Shown: positions 44,759 through 54,827, counted from the first letter of the stretch. The stretch is 64,000 bases of DNA from Agreia sp. Leaf283 (GCF_001422485.1 NZ_LMNF01000001.1:689900-753899), one strand, 5' to 3'. Program-made: numbers and translations. The notes: generated by a model not told the origin, from the letters alone.

Positions 44759-45646
44759 TCACCTATCCCGGAAGGCCTCACGGTACTGGCTCGGACTCGC
44801 GCCGTTGATGGCCCGGAAATGGCGCGAGAAGTAGAAGGGATCGTCGTATCCGACCGCGAGCGCGATCGCCGCGACGGACGCATCCGTCGTGATCAGCAGC
44901 TCGCGCGCCCGGGCGCTTCTCAGACGCTTGCGATACTCCACCACGCTGGTCCCCGACGCGTGTCGGAACCGTGCCGAGAAGTGCGAGTCGCTGAAACCCG
45001 CCATCTTCGCCAGTTCGGCCACGCTCGCGTTGCTGTGGAGGTTCTCGCGAAGGTAGTCCTGCACAGCCAGAATCGGGTCGCCGGCCTCGGTGGTTCCTCT
45101 GGCGCGGTCGGCCGCGAGTTGGGCGAGCACACCCCATGCCGCCCCCGATGCCGAGCGAAGGGAGGCGACCGTGTCGTCGCGCTCGAGGGAGACGAGCACA
45201 TGCTCCAATGCGGCACGCGCGGCGTAGGGATCGTGCGCGGGCATGACCGGAGAGAACTCGGTCGACGACTCGGCGATCGCCGTGACGAACACGTCGCTGT
45301 CGAGGCCGACGACGTGCATCCACCAGATCGTCCACGGATTGAGGGGGTCGGCACGATACCGATGCGGCGCCCCGGCAGGGATCACGACGATGTCGCCCGG
45401 CGAGACGCCGTACGTCTGGCCACGCAATTCGACATACCCGGCACCATCCGTGCAGAGGATGACGACGACCTCGTCGGCACCCCGCGGTCGGGAGCGGCCG
45501 TGGGCGGCCGCATGCGGGAAGTGCCCCGCGTCGGTCACCAGAAGACGTTCGGTTATCGGCGCGGCGAGCGCCTCGACGACGCGCGGTCGCGACAAGACAC
45601 GCAACCGTTGACCGGGGAACCCATCGCGGATCAGCACGCGCGCCAT
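44759..45646 (-). CDS. AraC-family transcriptional regulator
   Basis: A 295-residue regulator with an N-terminal cupin-like sugar-binding arm (HAAAHGRSRPRGADEVVVILCTDGAGYVELRGQTYGVSPGDIVVIPAGAPHRYRAD). The C-terminal double HTH has VAELAKMAGFSDSHFSARFRHASG and VAAIALAVGYDDPFYFSRHFRAINGASPSQYREAFR. It lies upstream of the AraF-like importer genes on the same strand and is divergent from the DeoR gene. It probably activates the importer operon in response to a sugar. The 207-base gap to the importer gene should hold its binding sites, but I cannot identify them reliably. Confidence 0.92.
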   Translation of the reverse strand: MARVLIRDGFPGQRLRVLSRPRVVEALAAPITERLLVTDAGHFPHAAAHGRSRPRGADEVVVILCTDGAGYVELRGQTYGVSPGDIVVIPAGAPHRYRADPLNPWTIWWMHVVGLDSDVFVTAIAESSTEFSPVMPAHDPYAARAALEHVLVSLERDDTVASLRSASGAAWGVLAQLAADRARGTTEAGDPILAVQDYLRENLHSNASVAELAKMAGFSDSHFSARFRHASGTSVVEYRKRLRSARARELLITTDASVAAIALAVGYDDPFYFSRHFRAINGASPSQYREAFRDR

Positions 45647-45723
45647 CCTAGGCCGTCGGGCATGTTACTTTATGTGAGATAACGCGCAAACGCTCTCATC
45701 GAGAAGCACGTCAGGAGGCGACC

Positions 45724-46485
45724 ATGGCGACGACCCGCAGCTTCGGCGCCGAGGCCCGCCGTGATGCGCTGCTCGAGACCCTCCGCTCCGAGGGCGGCGT
45801 TCGGCTCGAAGCCGCTGCTGAGCAGCTGGGCGTGAGCGTCATGACCGTGCGCCGCGACCTCGACGAACTGGATGCGGCGGGCCTCGCGAGACGGGTGCGC
45901 GGCGGCGCCGTTCCGGCCCTCGACGCCCGGCCCTTCAGCGAGCGCCGCACAACGGGGCTCGCCGCCAAGACGCGTATCGCGGAGAAGGCCGCCGCCCTTC
46001 TCCCTGGCGCGGGATCGATAGCGGTCGACGCATCCACCACCGCCGGAGGCCTCGCCGCCCACCTCGCACCGACCGGTCCGCTGACCGTCGCGACCAACAG
46101 CTACGAGAACTTCGCCGCCCTCACCCAGAACAAGGCGGTCTCGCCGATTCTGGTCGGCGGCGAACTCGACGACCGCACCGGCAGCTTTGTCGGGCTGATC
46201 GCGTGCCAGAGCGCCCAGTCCATGCTCTATGGCCGGTTCTTCGCGTCGGCCTACTCGCTGGATGCGCCGAACGGCAGCTCCGAGGTGTCGCTCGCCGAGA
46301 GCCAGGTGAAGCGGGCCTTCGCCGAGCGCGCCCGGGAGATCGTGCTGCTCGTCGACTCGTCGAAGCTCGGCCAGCAGGCCCTCGCCGTTGGCTTCGCGTG
46401 GCACGAGATCGGCATCCTCGTGACGGAGCTCGACCCGGCCGACCCGGCGCTCGACCCGTATCGCGACCTGGTCGAACTGCTCTAG
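45724..46485 (+). CDS. DeoR/GlpR-family transcriptional regulator
   Basis: A 253-residue repressor. The N-terminal HTH RRDALLETLRSEGGVRLEAAAEQLGVSVMTVRRDLDELDAAGLARRVRGGAV is followed by the phosphosugar-sensing domain with IAVDASTTAGGLAAHL and VGLIACQSAQSML. AGGAGGCGACC precedes the ATG. The rhaEW and rhaB genes follow on the same strand, and an inverted repeat stands before them, so it probably controls the lower rhamnose pathway with a phosphorylated intermediate as effector. Confidence 0.92.
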   Translation: MATTRSFGAEARRDALLETLRSEGGVRLEAAAEQLGVSVMTVRRDLDELDAAGLARRVRGGAVPALDARPFSERRTTGLAAKTRIAEKAAALLPGAGSIAVDASTTAGGLAAHLAPTGPLTVATNSYENFAALTQNKAVSPILVGGELDDRTGSFVGLIACQSAQSMLYGRFFASAYSLDAPNGSSEVSLAESQVKRAFAERAREIVLLVDSSKLGQQALAVGFAWHEIGILVTELDPADPALDPYRDLVELL

Positions 46486-46488
46486 ACC

Positions 46489-46512
46489 CCCTTCGACAAG
46501 CTCAGGGAACGG
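46489..46512. repeat. Short intergenic repeat
   Basis: A single copy of the CCCTTCGACAAGCTCAGGGA repeat between the DeoR gene and the rhaEW operator region. Confidence 0.8.
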
Positions 46513-46540
46513 ACGGGACGCTCGAGCATTGTATTCCCGC

Positions 46541-46562
46541 GTTAGATTTTGTAACATCTAAC
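46541..46562. promoter_or_regulatory. Inverted repeat before rhaEW, candidate DeoR-type operator
   Basis: GTTAGAT and ATCTAAC form perfect 7-base arms separated by 8 bases, in a local AT-rich stretch 33 bases before the rhaEW ATG. A DeoR-family gene ends 56 bases upstream. Confidence 0.55.
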
Positions 46563-46595
46563 AAAACGCAACAAACCCCGTGCATTGGAGCGCCC

Positions 46596-48644
46596 ATGAC
46601 TTCCCCCGAGACCCCCGTCGCCTCAGCCGAGCTGATCGCCCGCTCCAACCGACTCGGACAGGACCCGAAGAACACGAACTACGCGGGCGGAAACACCTCC
46701 GCGAAAGGCACCGCCACCGACCCGGTCACCGGCGAACAGGTCGAGCTCATGTGGGTGAAGGGCTCCGGCGGAGACCTCGGCACGCTCACCGAGTCCGGCC
46801 TCGCCGTTCTGCGCGTCGACCGTCTGCGCTCGCTCGTGAACGTCTACCCCGGTGTCGACCGCGAAGACGAGATGGTCGCCGCTTTCGACTACACCCTGTT
46901 CGGCAAGGGCGGCGCGGCCCCCTCGATCGACACGGCCATGCACGGTCTCGTCGACGCAGCGCACGTCGACCACCTGCACCCCGACTCCGGCATCGCCATC
47001 GCGACCGCCGCCGACGGCGAGGAACTCACCGAGAAGATCTTCGGCGACAAGGTCGTCTGGGTTCCGTGGCGCCGCCCCGGCTTCCAGCTCGGCCTCGACA
47101 TCGCCGAGATCAAGCGCCAGAATCCGGATGCGATCGGCTGCATCCTGGGCGGCCACGGCATCACCGCGTGGGGCGACACGAGCGACGAGACCGAGGCGAA
47201 CAGCCTCTGGATCATCGACACCGCCGCCGCCTACATCGCCGAGCACGGAAAGGCGGAGCCCTTCGGCCCTGCCCGCGACGGCTTCGGTGCGCTCGAGAAG
47301 GCGGAGCGCCGAGCGAAGGCCGCCGCCCTCGGCGCCACGATCCGCGGCCTCGCCTCGACCGACGCCCCCAAGGTCGGCAGCTTCACCGACGCGGACGTCG
47401 TGCTCGACTTCCTCGCCTCCAGCGAGGCACCGCGCCTCGCAGAGCTCGGCACGAGCTGCCCCGACCACTTTCTGCGCACCAAGGTCAAGCCGCTGATCCT
47501 AGACCTGCCGGCCGACGCATCCATCGAGGACTCGATCGCGCGCCTCGTCGAGCTTCACGCCGAGTACCGGGCCGACTACCAGGCCTACTACGACCGGCAC
47601 GCCACGGCCGACTCCCCCGCGATCCGCGGCGCCGACCCGGCGATCGTTCTCGTTCCCGGTGTGGGCATGTTCAGCTACGGCGCGAACAAGCAGACAGCCC
47701 GCGTTGCCGGCGAGTTCTACATCAACGCGATCAACGTGATGCGCGGCGCCGAGTCGCTCTCGACCTACGCCCCCATCGAAGAGAGCGAGAAGTTCGCGAT
47801 CGAGTACTGGGCCCTCGAGGAGGCCAAACTCCAGCGCCTGCCCAAGCCGAAGTCGCACGCGACGCGCGTCGCGCTCGTCACGGGTGCGGCATCCGGAATC
47901 GGCAAGGCCATCGCGACCCGCCTCGCGAAAGACGGCGCGTGCGTCGTGATCGCAGATCTCGACCTCGAGAAGGCTCAGGATGCCGCCGCGCAGCTCGGAT
48001 CGACCGACGTCGCCATCGGCGTGCAGGCCAACGTGACCAGCGCAGACGAAATCCAGGCGGCGATCGACGCGGCAGTTCTCGCCTTTGGCGGCCTCGACCT
48101 CGTGGTCAACAACGCCGGACTCTCGCTGTCGAAGCCGCTGCTCGACACCACCGAGGGCGACTGGGACCTGCAGCACAACGTCATGGCCAAAGGCTCGTTC
48201 CTCGTGTCGAAGGCGGCCGCGAAGGTACTCATCGAACAGAAGATGGGCGGCGACATCATTTACATCTCGTCGAAGAACTCGGTGTTCGCCGGCCCGAACA
48301 ACATCGCGTACTCGGCGACGAAGGCCGACCAGGCGCACCAGGTGCGGCTGCTGGCCGTGGAGCTCGGCGAGCACGGAGTGAAGGTCAACGGCATCAACCC
48401 CGACGGCGTCGTGCGTGGATCGGGCATCTTCTCGGGTGGATGGGGTGCCAAGCGCGCCGCCGTCTACGGCGTGCCCGAGGAGGAGCTGGGCGCGTACTAC
48501 GCGAAGCGCACCATCCTGGGCCGCGAGGTGCTCCCGGAGAACGTGGCCAACGCGGTCGCCGTGCTCACGGGCGAAGACCTCACACACACCACGGGCCTGC
48601 ACATTCCTGTCGACGCGGGCGTCGCGGCTGCCTTCCTGCGATGA
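46596..48644 (+). CDS. rhaEW: Bifunctional rhamnulose-1-phosphate aldolase / short-chain dehydrogenase
   Basis: A 682-residue fusion. Residues 1 to about 400 are a class II aldolase with NYAGGNTSAKGTA, MWVKGSGGDLGTL and the metal-binding His cluster in AMHGLVDAAHVDHLHPDSGIAIA. Residues of about 426-682 are a short-chain dehydrogenase with VALVTGAASGIGKA, LVVNNAGLS and the active-site YSATK. The first half splits rhamnulose-1-P into DHAP and L-lactaldehyde; the second oxidises lactaldehyde to L-lactate with NAD. TTGGAGCG precedes the ATG. This fusion is typical of actinobacteria, Bacillus and alphaproteobacteria. rhaB follows after repeats. Confidence 0.94.
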   Translation: MTSPETPVASAELIARSNRLGQDPKNTNYAGGNTSAKGTATDPVTGEQVELMWVKGSGGDLGTLTESGLAVLRVDRLRSLVNVYPGVDREDEMVAAFDYTLFGKGGAAPSIDTAMHGLVDAAHVDHLHPDSGIAIATAADGEELTEKIFGDKVVWVPWRRPGFQLGLDIAEIKRQNPDAIGCILGGHGITAWGDTSDETEANSLWIIDTAAAYIAEHGKAEPFGPARDGFGALEKAERRAKAAALGATIRGLASTDAPKVGSFTDADVVLDFLASSEAPRLAELGTSCPDHFLRTKVKPLILDLPADASIEDSIARLVELHAEYRADYQAYYDRHATADSPAIRGADPAIVLVPGVGMFSYGANKQTARVAGEFYINAINVMRGAESLSTYAPIEESEKFAIEYWALEEAKLQRLPKPKSHATRVALVTGAASGIGKAIATRLAKDGACVVIADLDLEKAQDAAAQLGSTDVAIGVQANVTSADEIQAAIDAAVLAFGGLDLVVNNAGLSLSKPLLDTTEGDWDLQHNVMAKGSFLVSKAAAKVLIEQKMGGDIIYISSKNSVFAGPNNIAYSATKADQAHQVRLLAVELGEHGVKVNGINPDGVVRGSGIFSGGWGAKRAAVYGVPEEELGAYYAKRTILGREVLPENVANAVAVLTGEDLTHTTGLHIPVDAGVAAAFLR

Positions 48645-48667
48645 TGCTCAGCATGATGTCCTCGTCG

Positions 48668-48779
48668 CTCCCTGAGCCTGTCGAAGGGATTCGCCGCAGC
48701 GTGGTCTCCCTTCGACAAGCTCAGGGAACGGCGATAGGAACGGCGACGGGAACAGCCCTTCGACAAGCTCAGGGAACGG
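48668..48779. repeat. Array of three short intergenic repeats
   Basis: One copy (48668-48687) is followed by two opposed copies (from 48708 and 48756) in the gap between rhaEW and rhaB. The opposed pair can fold into a hairpin inside the operon transcript. Confidence 0.85.
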
Positions 48780-48789
48780 GGAGCGCCGC

Positions 48790-50244
48790 ATGACCGCCGC
48801 CGTCGCCGCCGTCGACCTCGGAGCGACCAGCGGTCGGGTCATGCTGGGCCACGTCTCGCACAACGAGCTCAGCCTGCGCCCCGTGGCGCGGTTTCCGAAC
48901 AACCCGGTCTCGACGATCGACGGACTGCACTGGAACATCCTCGAGCTCTACCGCAACGTCGTCTCGGGCCTCGGCGCCGCCGTTCGCGAGGAGCCGTCGG
49001 TCGAGAGCATCGCCGTCGACTCCTGGGCGGTCGACTACGCGCTCATGCGGGGCACCCGCATGCTCGGCAACCCCTACCACTACCGCGACGAGCGCACCGC
49101 TGCCGGCGTGGAGGCCACGAACCGTATCGTGTCACCCGCAGAGCTGTACTCGTCGAACGGGTTGCAGTTCTTGCCGTTCAACACGCTCTACCAGTTCGCC
49201 GCAGACAGCATCGCGGGCTCGCTCGATTCAGCGGACACCGCGCTGCTCATCCCCGATCTCATCAACTACTGGCTCACGGGCGTCGCCCGCGCCGAGAAGA
49301 CGAACGCCTCGACCACCGGACTGCTCAACGTGCACACCCGCGAGTGGGACGATGAACTCATCACGCGCCTCGGCCTGCCCCGCGGACTGTTCCCCGAGCT
49401 GGTCGAGGCGGGCACGCCCGTCGGAACCCTTCTGCCGACCGTCGCATCCGAGATCGGACTCTCGCGCCGGGCGGCACAGTCTCTGCAGGTGACCGCCGTC
49501 GGGTCGCACGACACGGCATCCGCTGTGGTCGCCGTGCCTGCGACCGGCGACGATTTCGCGTACATCTCGAGCGGCACGTGGTCGCTCGTCGGTGTCGAGC
49601 TGCCGAGCGCCGTCGTGAGCGAGGCGAGCCGCCTGGCGAACTTCACGAACGAGGGCGGCGTCGACGGGCGCGTGCGCTACCTGAACAACGTGATGGGCCT
49701 GTGGCTGCTGAGCGAATCGGTGCGCACGTGGGAGAAGGCGGGCGGCACACAGATCGACCTGCCCACGCTCATCGCCGAGGCCTCCCAGGTCACGACGCCG
49801 GTCGCGGTCTTCGACGCCGACGACCCGCGCTTCCTCGCGCCGGGCGACCTGCCGTCGCGCATCGTCGACTGGTGCGTCGAGAACGATCTGGATGCGCCGC
49901 GCACCATGAGCGAATTCGTGCGGTCGATCATCGAGAGCCTCGCGCACGCGTACGCGACGAAGATCGAGCTGCTCGCCGAGTTGTCGGGGCGCACGATCAG
50001 CACCATCCACATCGTGGGCGGCGGATCGCTGAACACTCTGCTGTGCCAGCTCACGGCCGACCGCACAGGCCGCACGGTCCTCGCCGGGCCCGTCGAGGCG
50101 ACCGCCATCGGCAACGTGCTCATCCAGGCCCGCGCCCAGGGCCTCGTGACCGGATCGCTCGAGAGCCTGCGCGCCCTGGTTGCGCGGGCGTTCGTCCCGA
50201 CCAGATACGAGCCTCGCTCGCGTCGGCCCGATCAGGCGGCCTGA
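48790..50244 (+). CDS. rhaB: Rhamnulokinase
   Basis: A 484-residue FGGY-type sugar kinase that phosphorylates L-rhamnulose to rhamnulose-1-phosphate. The N-terminus MTAAVAAVDLGATSGRVMLG carries the DxGxxxxR phosphate motif. Further stretches are VDSWAVDYALM, QFLPFNTLYQF, VGSHDTASAVVAVPA with the second ATPase motif, SSGTWSLVGVE, and HIVGGGSLNTLLCQLTADRTGRTV. The ATG follows the repeat array. The length is normal for RhaB. It completes the aldolase pathway with rhaI and rhaEW. Confidence 0.94.
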   Translation: MTAAVAAVDLGATSGRVMLGHVSHNELSLRPVARFPNNPVSTIDGLHWNILELYRNVVSGLGAAVREEPSVESIAVDSWAVDYALMRGTRMLGNPYHYRDERTAAGVEATNRIVSPAELYSSNGLQFLPFNTLYQFAADSIAGSLDSADTALLIPDLINYWLTGVARAEKTNASTTGLLNVHTREWDDELITRLGLPRGLFPELVEAGTPVGTLLPTVASEIGLSRRAAQSLQVTAVGSHDTASAVVAVPATGDDFAYISSGTWSLVGVELPSAVVSEASRLANFTNEGGVDGRVRYLNNVMGLWLLSESVRTWEKAGGTQIDLPTLIAEASQVTTPVAVFDADDPRFLAPGDLPSRIVDWCVENDLDAPRTMSEFVRSIIESLAHAYATKIELLAELSGRTISTIHIVGGGSLNTLLCQLTADRTGRTVLAGPVEATAIGNVLIQARAQGLVTGSLESLRALVARAFVPTRYEPRSRRPDQAA

Positions 50245-50285
50245 CCGGGCGGCCCGCCGACGCGAGCCGCCGGCTCCCCGAACCG

Positions 50286-50354
50286 ACTGAGCCCGGCGTG
50301 GCGCATCCGTCATCTTTGTGGCTGAAGATTCTGGATGCGCCCGCCGGGCTCAGT
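50286..50354. terminator. Bidirectional terminator between rhaB and the surface protein
   Basis: ACTGAGCCCGGC (50286-50297) pairs perfectly with GCCGGGCTCAGT (50343-50354), and GCGCATCC pairs with GGATGCGC inside. It stands between two convergent genes and can stop both transcripts. Confidence 0.7.
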
Positions 50355-50402
50355 CCTCTACCCCACGCGGTCGGGGGTGAGGAGCGCGCGATGGGTCAGT
50401 CG

Positions 50403-53400
50403 TCATTCGACCCGTCGACGCCTCGAGATGACGAGCGCGACTCCGCCGGCGAGCATCAGCCCGAGCAGCGCCGCGAGCCCGATGGTCACGTTCGCTCCTG
50501 TGTTGGGCAGGCTTCCGGTTCCCGGCTTCGCAACCGGAACGACGGGCTCCTCCGGCGCCGGGGCGCAGTCAGAGGCGGTGGTCTCACCGCGATCGGTCAC
50601 GACGGTCGCGGAGTTCAGGAACCCTGTGCCCGTCTCGCCCGTGCCGATCTCGCAGTTGCGGGCTCCCGTGGTGACGGTGGTCGGAACCGTCGCCGTGACG
50701 ACGACCCGGTAGACGTGCACTCCATCGACGGGGATGTCGACGTCTTCGGCGATCACCAGGTCGGTGACACCGTTCCAGCCGTCGTTCACGTCGACACCGT
50801 CGGGTGAGTCGGTGATCTCCGCGTTGTCGACGACGATGCCGGCGCCGTAGTGCAGTTCATCCTCGACCGTGTAGACGGTGTCGACCTCGCCCGTGTTCGA
50901 CACCGTCACGTCGTACGTGATCGTGTAGCTGCCGTCGGCATTCTTCGCCGGCGCACCCACGACCTGCTTGGCCACGGATGTTCCGGGGAAGGTGTTCGTG
51001 ATCGTCACGTCGACGGGTTCGCCGATGGTCGTGATCGTGCCGTTCTCGACCGAGTAGGTGACGACTGCGCCGTCGGTGTCGGTCTCGACGATGACACAGG
51101 TCGCACCGACAGGAAGGCCCGTCACCTTGGTCGGCGTTCCATCGGCCGCGACCGTCGTGTCGATCACGATGGGCGCCGGGTTCTCCGGAACGGTGCAGGT
51201 GATGGTCACGGGGAACGACGTCGCGTCGCCCGCTTCGTCACTCGTGTCGGGGTCGACGACGACCTTGGTCAGAATGATCGAGGCCGTCTGGAGCCGTGTG
51301 AGTCCGGCATCCACGTCGAGGCGCTGCTCGTTCTGCCCGAGGGTCACTGCGGCTGCTTCACCGGTCGTCACATCGGCATCCGAATCCAGCTCGCCATCCG
51401 CACCCTGCTTGTACTGGGTGAAGGCGTAGGTACTGCCCAGCCCAGTGGGGTCGAAGGTCACCGTGTAGGTGCCCGACGGCAGATCGGCGAACAGGTACAT
51501 GCCCGCCGCATCCGTGGTCGTCGACGCGGTGATCGGGTTGCCGTCGATATCGGTGCCGGTCAGCGCCACAGGGAAGCCTGCGATGCCGGGCTCGCCCGCA
51601 TCCTGAATGCCGTTGCCGTCGACGTCGTTCCAGACGTAGTCACCGATCGAGGAGGACACGACGGTGACATCGCGCACAGCTGGTCCGACGGGCTGCGACA
51701 CACCGACGACGCGTCCGGAGGTGCGGTTCTCGTAGACATCGGCGGCGCTGTTTCCCGACGGAGCCATGGCGATGGCCATCGTGAACTCGTCGGTCGGGGT
51801 GAACTCGCCCGCCCGGAGGAATCGGAGCCCGGTGACATCGGCCAGCGAGGTCGGGCAGTCGGCGGCCGAGCCCGAGCCGGACACCACCGCGCCTCCTGAA
51901 GCCGCATCGCACCAGACCGTACTGCCGGTCGCTCCGTTACTCGGATCGGACGGGTCGACCTGAAGATCGGCCGAGGGATCCGCCGTGTAGAGAGTGGCGA
52001 CGCCGGTGGTGGCGCCCGCCGGGGTGACGGAGACGAGTTCGAGGGAACCCGTGAAGTGCGTCCCTCCGATTCCGTTGGCCGGAAGAACGTCAATCACGTC
52101 GGCATCCGACACGTTCTGAGGCGAGTCGATGTTGGCGAAGTCGATCGTCCAGGTGAAGCCTCGGGGTGTGGTGGCTCCGTCGGGCGTGACGTCGACGAGA
52201 GACTTGTCGACCGACTTGGCGATCTTGATTCCCGTGGGAACGACGATCTGCACCTGGGCGGTGTCGCTGCGGGCGGATGCCGGCGACGGGTCGCCGCTCG
52301 AGGTGGCGAGGGTGGTGTTCGTGTAGAGGCCGTTGCGCACGGTCGCCGACACCTCGACGGTGTAGAGGATCGGATCGATCGGCGAGTTGATCTCGTTCTG
52401 GCCGAGGTCCCACTTGACGTAGGTCTCGTCGGCGGCGCAGGTGATGCCGGCACCGGCGGGCGAACCGATCTGGGTGAGGACGGGCGTGATCGGCGCACCG
52501 GATTCACGAGACGACGACACCAGCGACTGGTAGCGAGGCAGGCAGTCCTCGACCGTGACATCGCCGAACGTTCCCGCGGCGGATGACGACGCGGTGAGGC
52601 TGGGGTTCAGTCGATAGTCGATGTTCGATCCCGCGGTGTACTGCGGCACCGCCGTGTCGGTGTAGTCGCCCGTGTCGGGGTTCTTGACGAACTTCTTGAT
52701 GCGGGCCACAGCCTGGCCGACGATGAGGCGGTCTCCGTAGGCGCCCGCATTCGTCGTGGGGTCGTACGTCGAGAGCTGCTTCGTGGCGTCGGGGTCGGCG
52801 AGCACGGCGTCGCGGTCGATGACGCCCTGGGACTCGATGGTGCTGGCCCAGTTGGGGAGGACCGTGCCCTGCGCCCCGGCTGTGTCGAGCACCGTCAGAG
52901 CGATCGAGGTATTGACCGCGAACGTCTGGTCGGTACCAGCCTTGGTGCTGAAGCCGACCCGCACCCGGTTCACGCCCTGCCAGAGGCCGTTCACCAGAGT
53001 GGCGCCGGGCACCGCGGCCGCGGAGTCGTACCACGTTCCGGTCGAGCAGTCGCTGTCCGCACCGCTTGCGGGTGTCGCCGTGGAACTGTACTGAATGGTG
53101 AGGTTTGCCAGCTGCGAGACGTCGGCGTCGTAGTCGGTGCCACTGTCCTTGTGGAAACCGGAGATCCATACGGGTGAACCGCCCGAAGGAAGGGCAACGA
53201 CGGTTTGCGTCGATCCTGCGTAGTCGAAGGTCGACGGCAGTCCGAGCTTGGTGTCGTCCCAGACATCGCAGACGATCTTGCTCGTCGAGAACTGCGTACC
53301 GGTGTTGACCGGTATGGACTGAGTCGAATACAGGTTGCTGAGAACGGTCTGGCCCGGCAGCACGACGGTGTTTCCATCGTGGGACTGGCTCGACCCCGGA

Positions 53401-54827
53401 GGGCCCTCGAACTCGTAGTCGGTGTAGCCGTTCGGCACCGCACCCTCGCTGGTCGTCAGGGTATTGCCCGGATCACCCGTGACGCCGGAGAACACCTTGT
53501 CGAACGTGCCCGAGGAGCGCACGTTGGTGTTACCCGCTCGGGTGTTGTTCGACGGATCATCTCCCTGGTTCGGATTGCCGGCGATGTCGGTCGCTACGAC
53601 ATCGGAGTACGTGTTGCGCCAGTCCAGATTCGAAACGCCGTCGACCGAGGTGCCGAGATCGGTGATGGCCTCGATAGGCAGTTCGATGATGACCACGGTG
53701 GAGAGGACAAGCGCCGAATCCGCGGGAAGAGCGAGCCCGTCTTGCGACGAGGAGGGAACGGTGAAAGCGGTGGTGTCGGCGCCGGTGATCACGAGGTCGA
53801 CCGGCGTGCCGAGCGACGTCTGCGCGCAGGTGATGGAACCGCTGTTGCGCACCGCCTCGGTGTTTGTCTCGCTTCCCCCACTCGGGCTGGGCAGCGCGCC
53901 GTGAAGGTAGAGGACGCTGGGGCTGCAGGACGAGAGGCGGGGCGCGTACTTGTCGAGCGCACCTGCACCAGCTGCCGTCCATGCAGCCGATGTCGTGGTG
54001 CCCGCGCCGAAGAAGGCGTCAGGGGTCAGATCTTCTGTCACGGTGATCGGCGAGGCCAGCGGCGTAATGCCCTTGCCGCCCGAGGGCGCGTTGATGGTCA
54101 GCGGAAAGACCAAGCCGTAGCAGGACCGTGCGCTGTCGAAGGAGCAGGGCGCGGAGTACTGATAGAACGGCCCGCTGGTGTCGCTCGTGCTTGCGAGGCG
54201 CTTGGACACGTCGAACTGCGCAGCAGCCGAAACGGTGTGCTGCACGTTCTCCGATGTCGCCGGGGTGGTCACCTGGTCGGTGGTGGCGGAGACGGAGACG
54301 GGCCCGAGGACCGCGCCGTTCGGTACCTCCGGGCGCACCTTCGACAGGAAGTCGTAGTTCAGCGAGGTGCCCTGGCTCTGCGGAGCGACCAGGCAGTCGA
54401 TCGCCTGCGCGGGCAGCGACGTCCACGATGTGGCCGTCGTCGGCACCACCGGATCGGGCAGTGTCGCCGGAGTCAACGTGGACCCCGGGAGACAGAACGG
54501 CGGCAGCGCCACGAGCTCCTCACCCTGCGGCAGGGTGAACTTCAGATGCGGTGCGGTCTGGTCGCCGCCCTCGTAGCGAATTCCCACCGTGTAGGTCACG
54601 GTGTCGTTCGTGCGGACGACATCGTTGGTGTCCGACGAGTCGTGGCCCGCCGCATCGTCGGCATCGAAGGGGCCGGTGCCGGTCGTCTGAGAGAGGGTCA
54701 CGTTCAGCGTCTCACCCGCCGCGGAGGCGGGAGCCGCGACCGCGACGCCGCTCGCGGCGATGACGGTGATGGCGACGAAGCTGAGCAAGGTGCGAAGTGG
54801 TCGGGTCGGTGCAGGCCGTGAAGGCAT
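50403..54827 (-). CDS. LPXTG-anchored multi-domain surface protein
   Basis: A 1474-residue secreted protein. The signal peptide is a basic start, LLSFVAITVIAASGVAVAA and cleavage near ASAAG (about residue 37). A long region of Ser/Thr-rich beta repeats follows. A SdrD-B-like domain (SSIGDYVWNDVDGNGIQDAGEPGIAG) starts near residue 1060, and a DUF5979-like domain (ASIILTKVVVDPDTSDEAGD) near 1179. The sorting signal LPNTG lies near residue 1437, followed by a hydrophobic helix and SRRRR. It is thus anchored by a sortase to the cell wall, probably as an adhesin or stalk. AAGGAG is 7 bases from the ATG at 54827. No sortase gene is in the window. Confidence 0.92.
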   Translation of the reverse strand: MPSRPAPTRPLRTLLSFVAITVIAASGVAVAAPASAAGETLNVTLSQTTGTGPFDADDAAGHDSSDTNDVVRTNDTVTYTVGIRYEGGDQTAPHLKFTLPQGEELVALPPFCLPGSTLTPATLPDPVVPTTATSWTSLPAQAIDCLVAPQSQGTSLNYDFLSKVRPEVPNGAVLGPVSVSATTDQVTTPATSENVQHTVSAAAQFDVSKRLASTSDTSGPFYQYSAPCSFDSARSCYGLVFPLTINAPSGGKGITPLASPITVTEDLTPDAFFGAGTTTSAAWTAAGAGALDKYAPRLSSCSPSVLYLHGALPSPSGGSETNTEAVRNSGSITCAQTSLGTPVDLVITGADTTAFTVPSSSQDGLALPADSALVLSTVVIIELPIEAITDLGTSVDGVSNLDWRNTYSDVVATDIAGNPNQGDDPSNNTRAGNTNVRSSGTFDKVFSGVTGDPGNTLTTSEGAVPNGYTDYEFEGPPGSSQSHDGNTVVLPGQTVLSNLYSTQSIPVNTGTQFSTSKIVCDVWDDTKLGLPSTFDYAGSTQTVVALPSGGSPVWISGFHKDSGTDYDADVSQLANLTIQYSSTATPASGADSDCSTGTWYDSAAAVPGATLVNGLWQGVNRVRVGFSTKAGTDQTFAVNTSIALTVLDTAGAQGTVLPNWASTIESQGVIDRDAVLADPDATKQLSTYDPTTNAGAYGDRLIVGQAVARIKKFVKNPDTGDYTDTAVPQYTAGSNIDYRLNPSLTASSSAAGTFGDVTVEDCLPRYQSLVSSSRESGAPITPVLTQIGSPAGAGITCAADETYVKWDLGQNEINSPIDPILYTVEVSATVRNGLYTNTTLATSSGDPSPASARSDTAQVQIVVPTGIKIAKSVDKSLVDVTPDGATTPRGFTWTIDFANIDSPQNVSDADVIDVLPANGIGGTHFTGSLELVSVTPAGATTGVATLYTADPSADLQVDPSDPSNGATGSTVWCDAASGGAVVSGSGSAADCPTSLADVTGLRFLRAGEFTPTDEFTMAIAMAPSGNSAADVYENRTSGRVVGVSQPVGPAVRDVTVVSSSIGDYVWNDVDGNGIQDAGEPGIAGFPVALTGTDIDGNPITASTTTDAAGMYLFADLPSGTYTVTFDPTGLGSTYAFTQYKQGADGELDSDADVTTGEAAAVTLGQNEQRLDVDAGLTRLQTASIILTKVVVDPDTSDEAGDATSFPVTITCTVPENPAPIVIDTTVAADGTPTKVTGLPVGATCVIVETDTDGAVVTYSVENGTITTIGEPVDVTITNTFPGTSVAKQVVGAPAKNADGSYTITYDVTVSNTGEVDTVYTVEDELHYGAGIVVDNAEITDSPDGVDVNDGWNGVTDLVIAEDVDIPVDGVHVYRVVVTATVPTTVTTGARNCEIGTGETGTGFLNSATVVTDRGETTASDCAPAPEEPVVPVAKPGTGSLPNTGANVTIGLAALLGLMLAGGVALVISRRRRVE

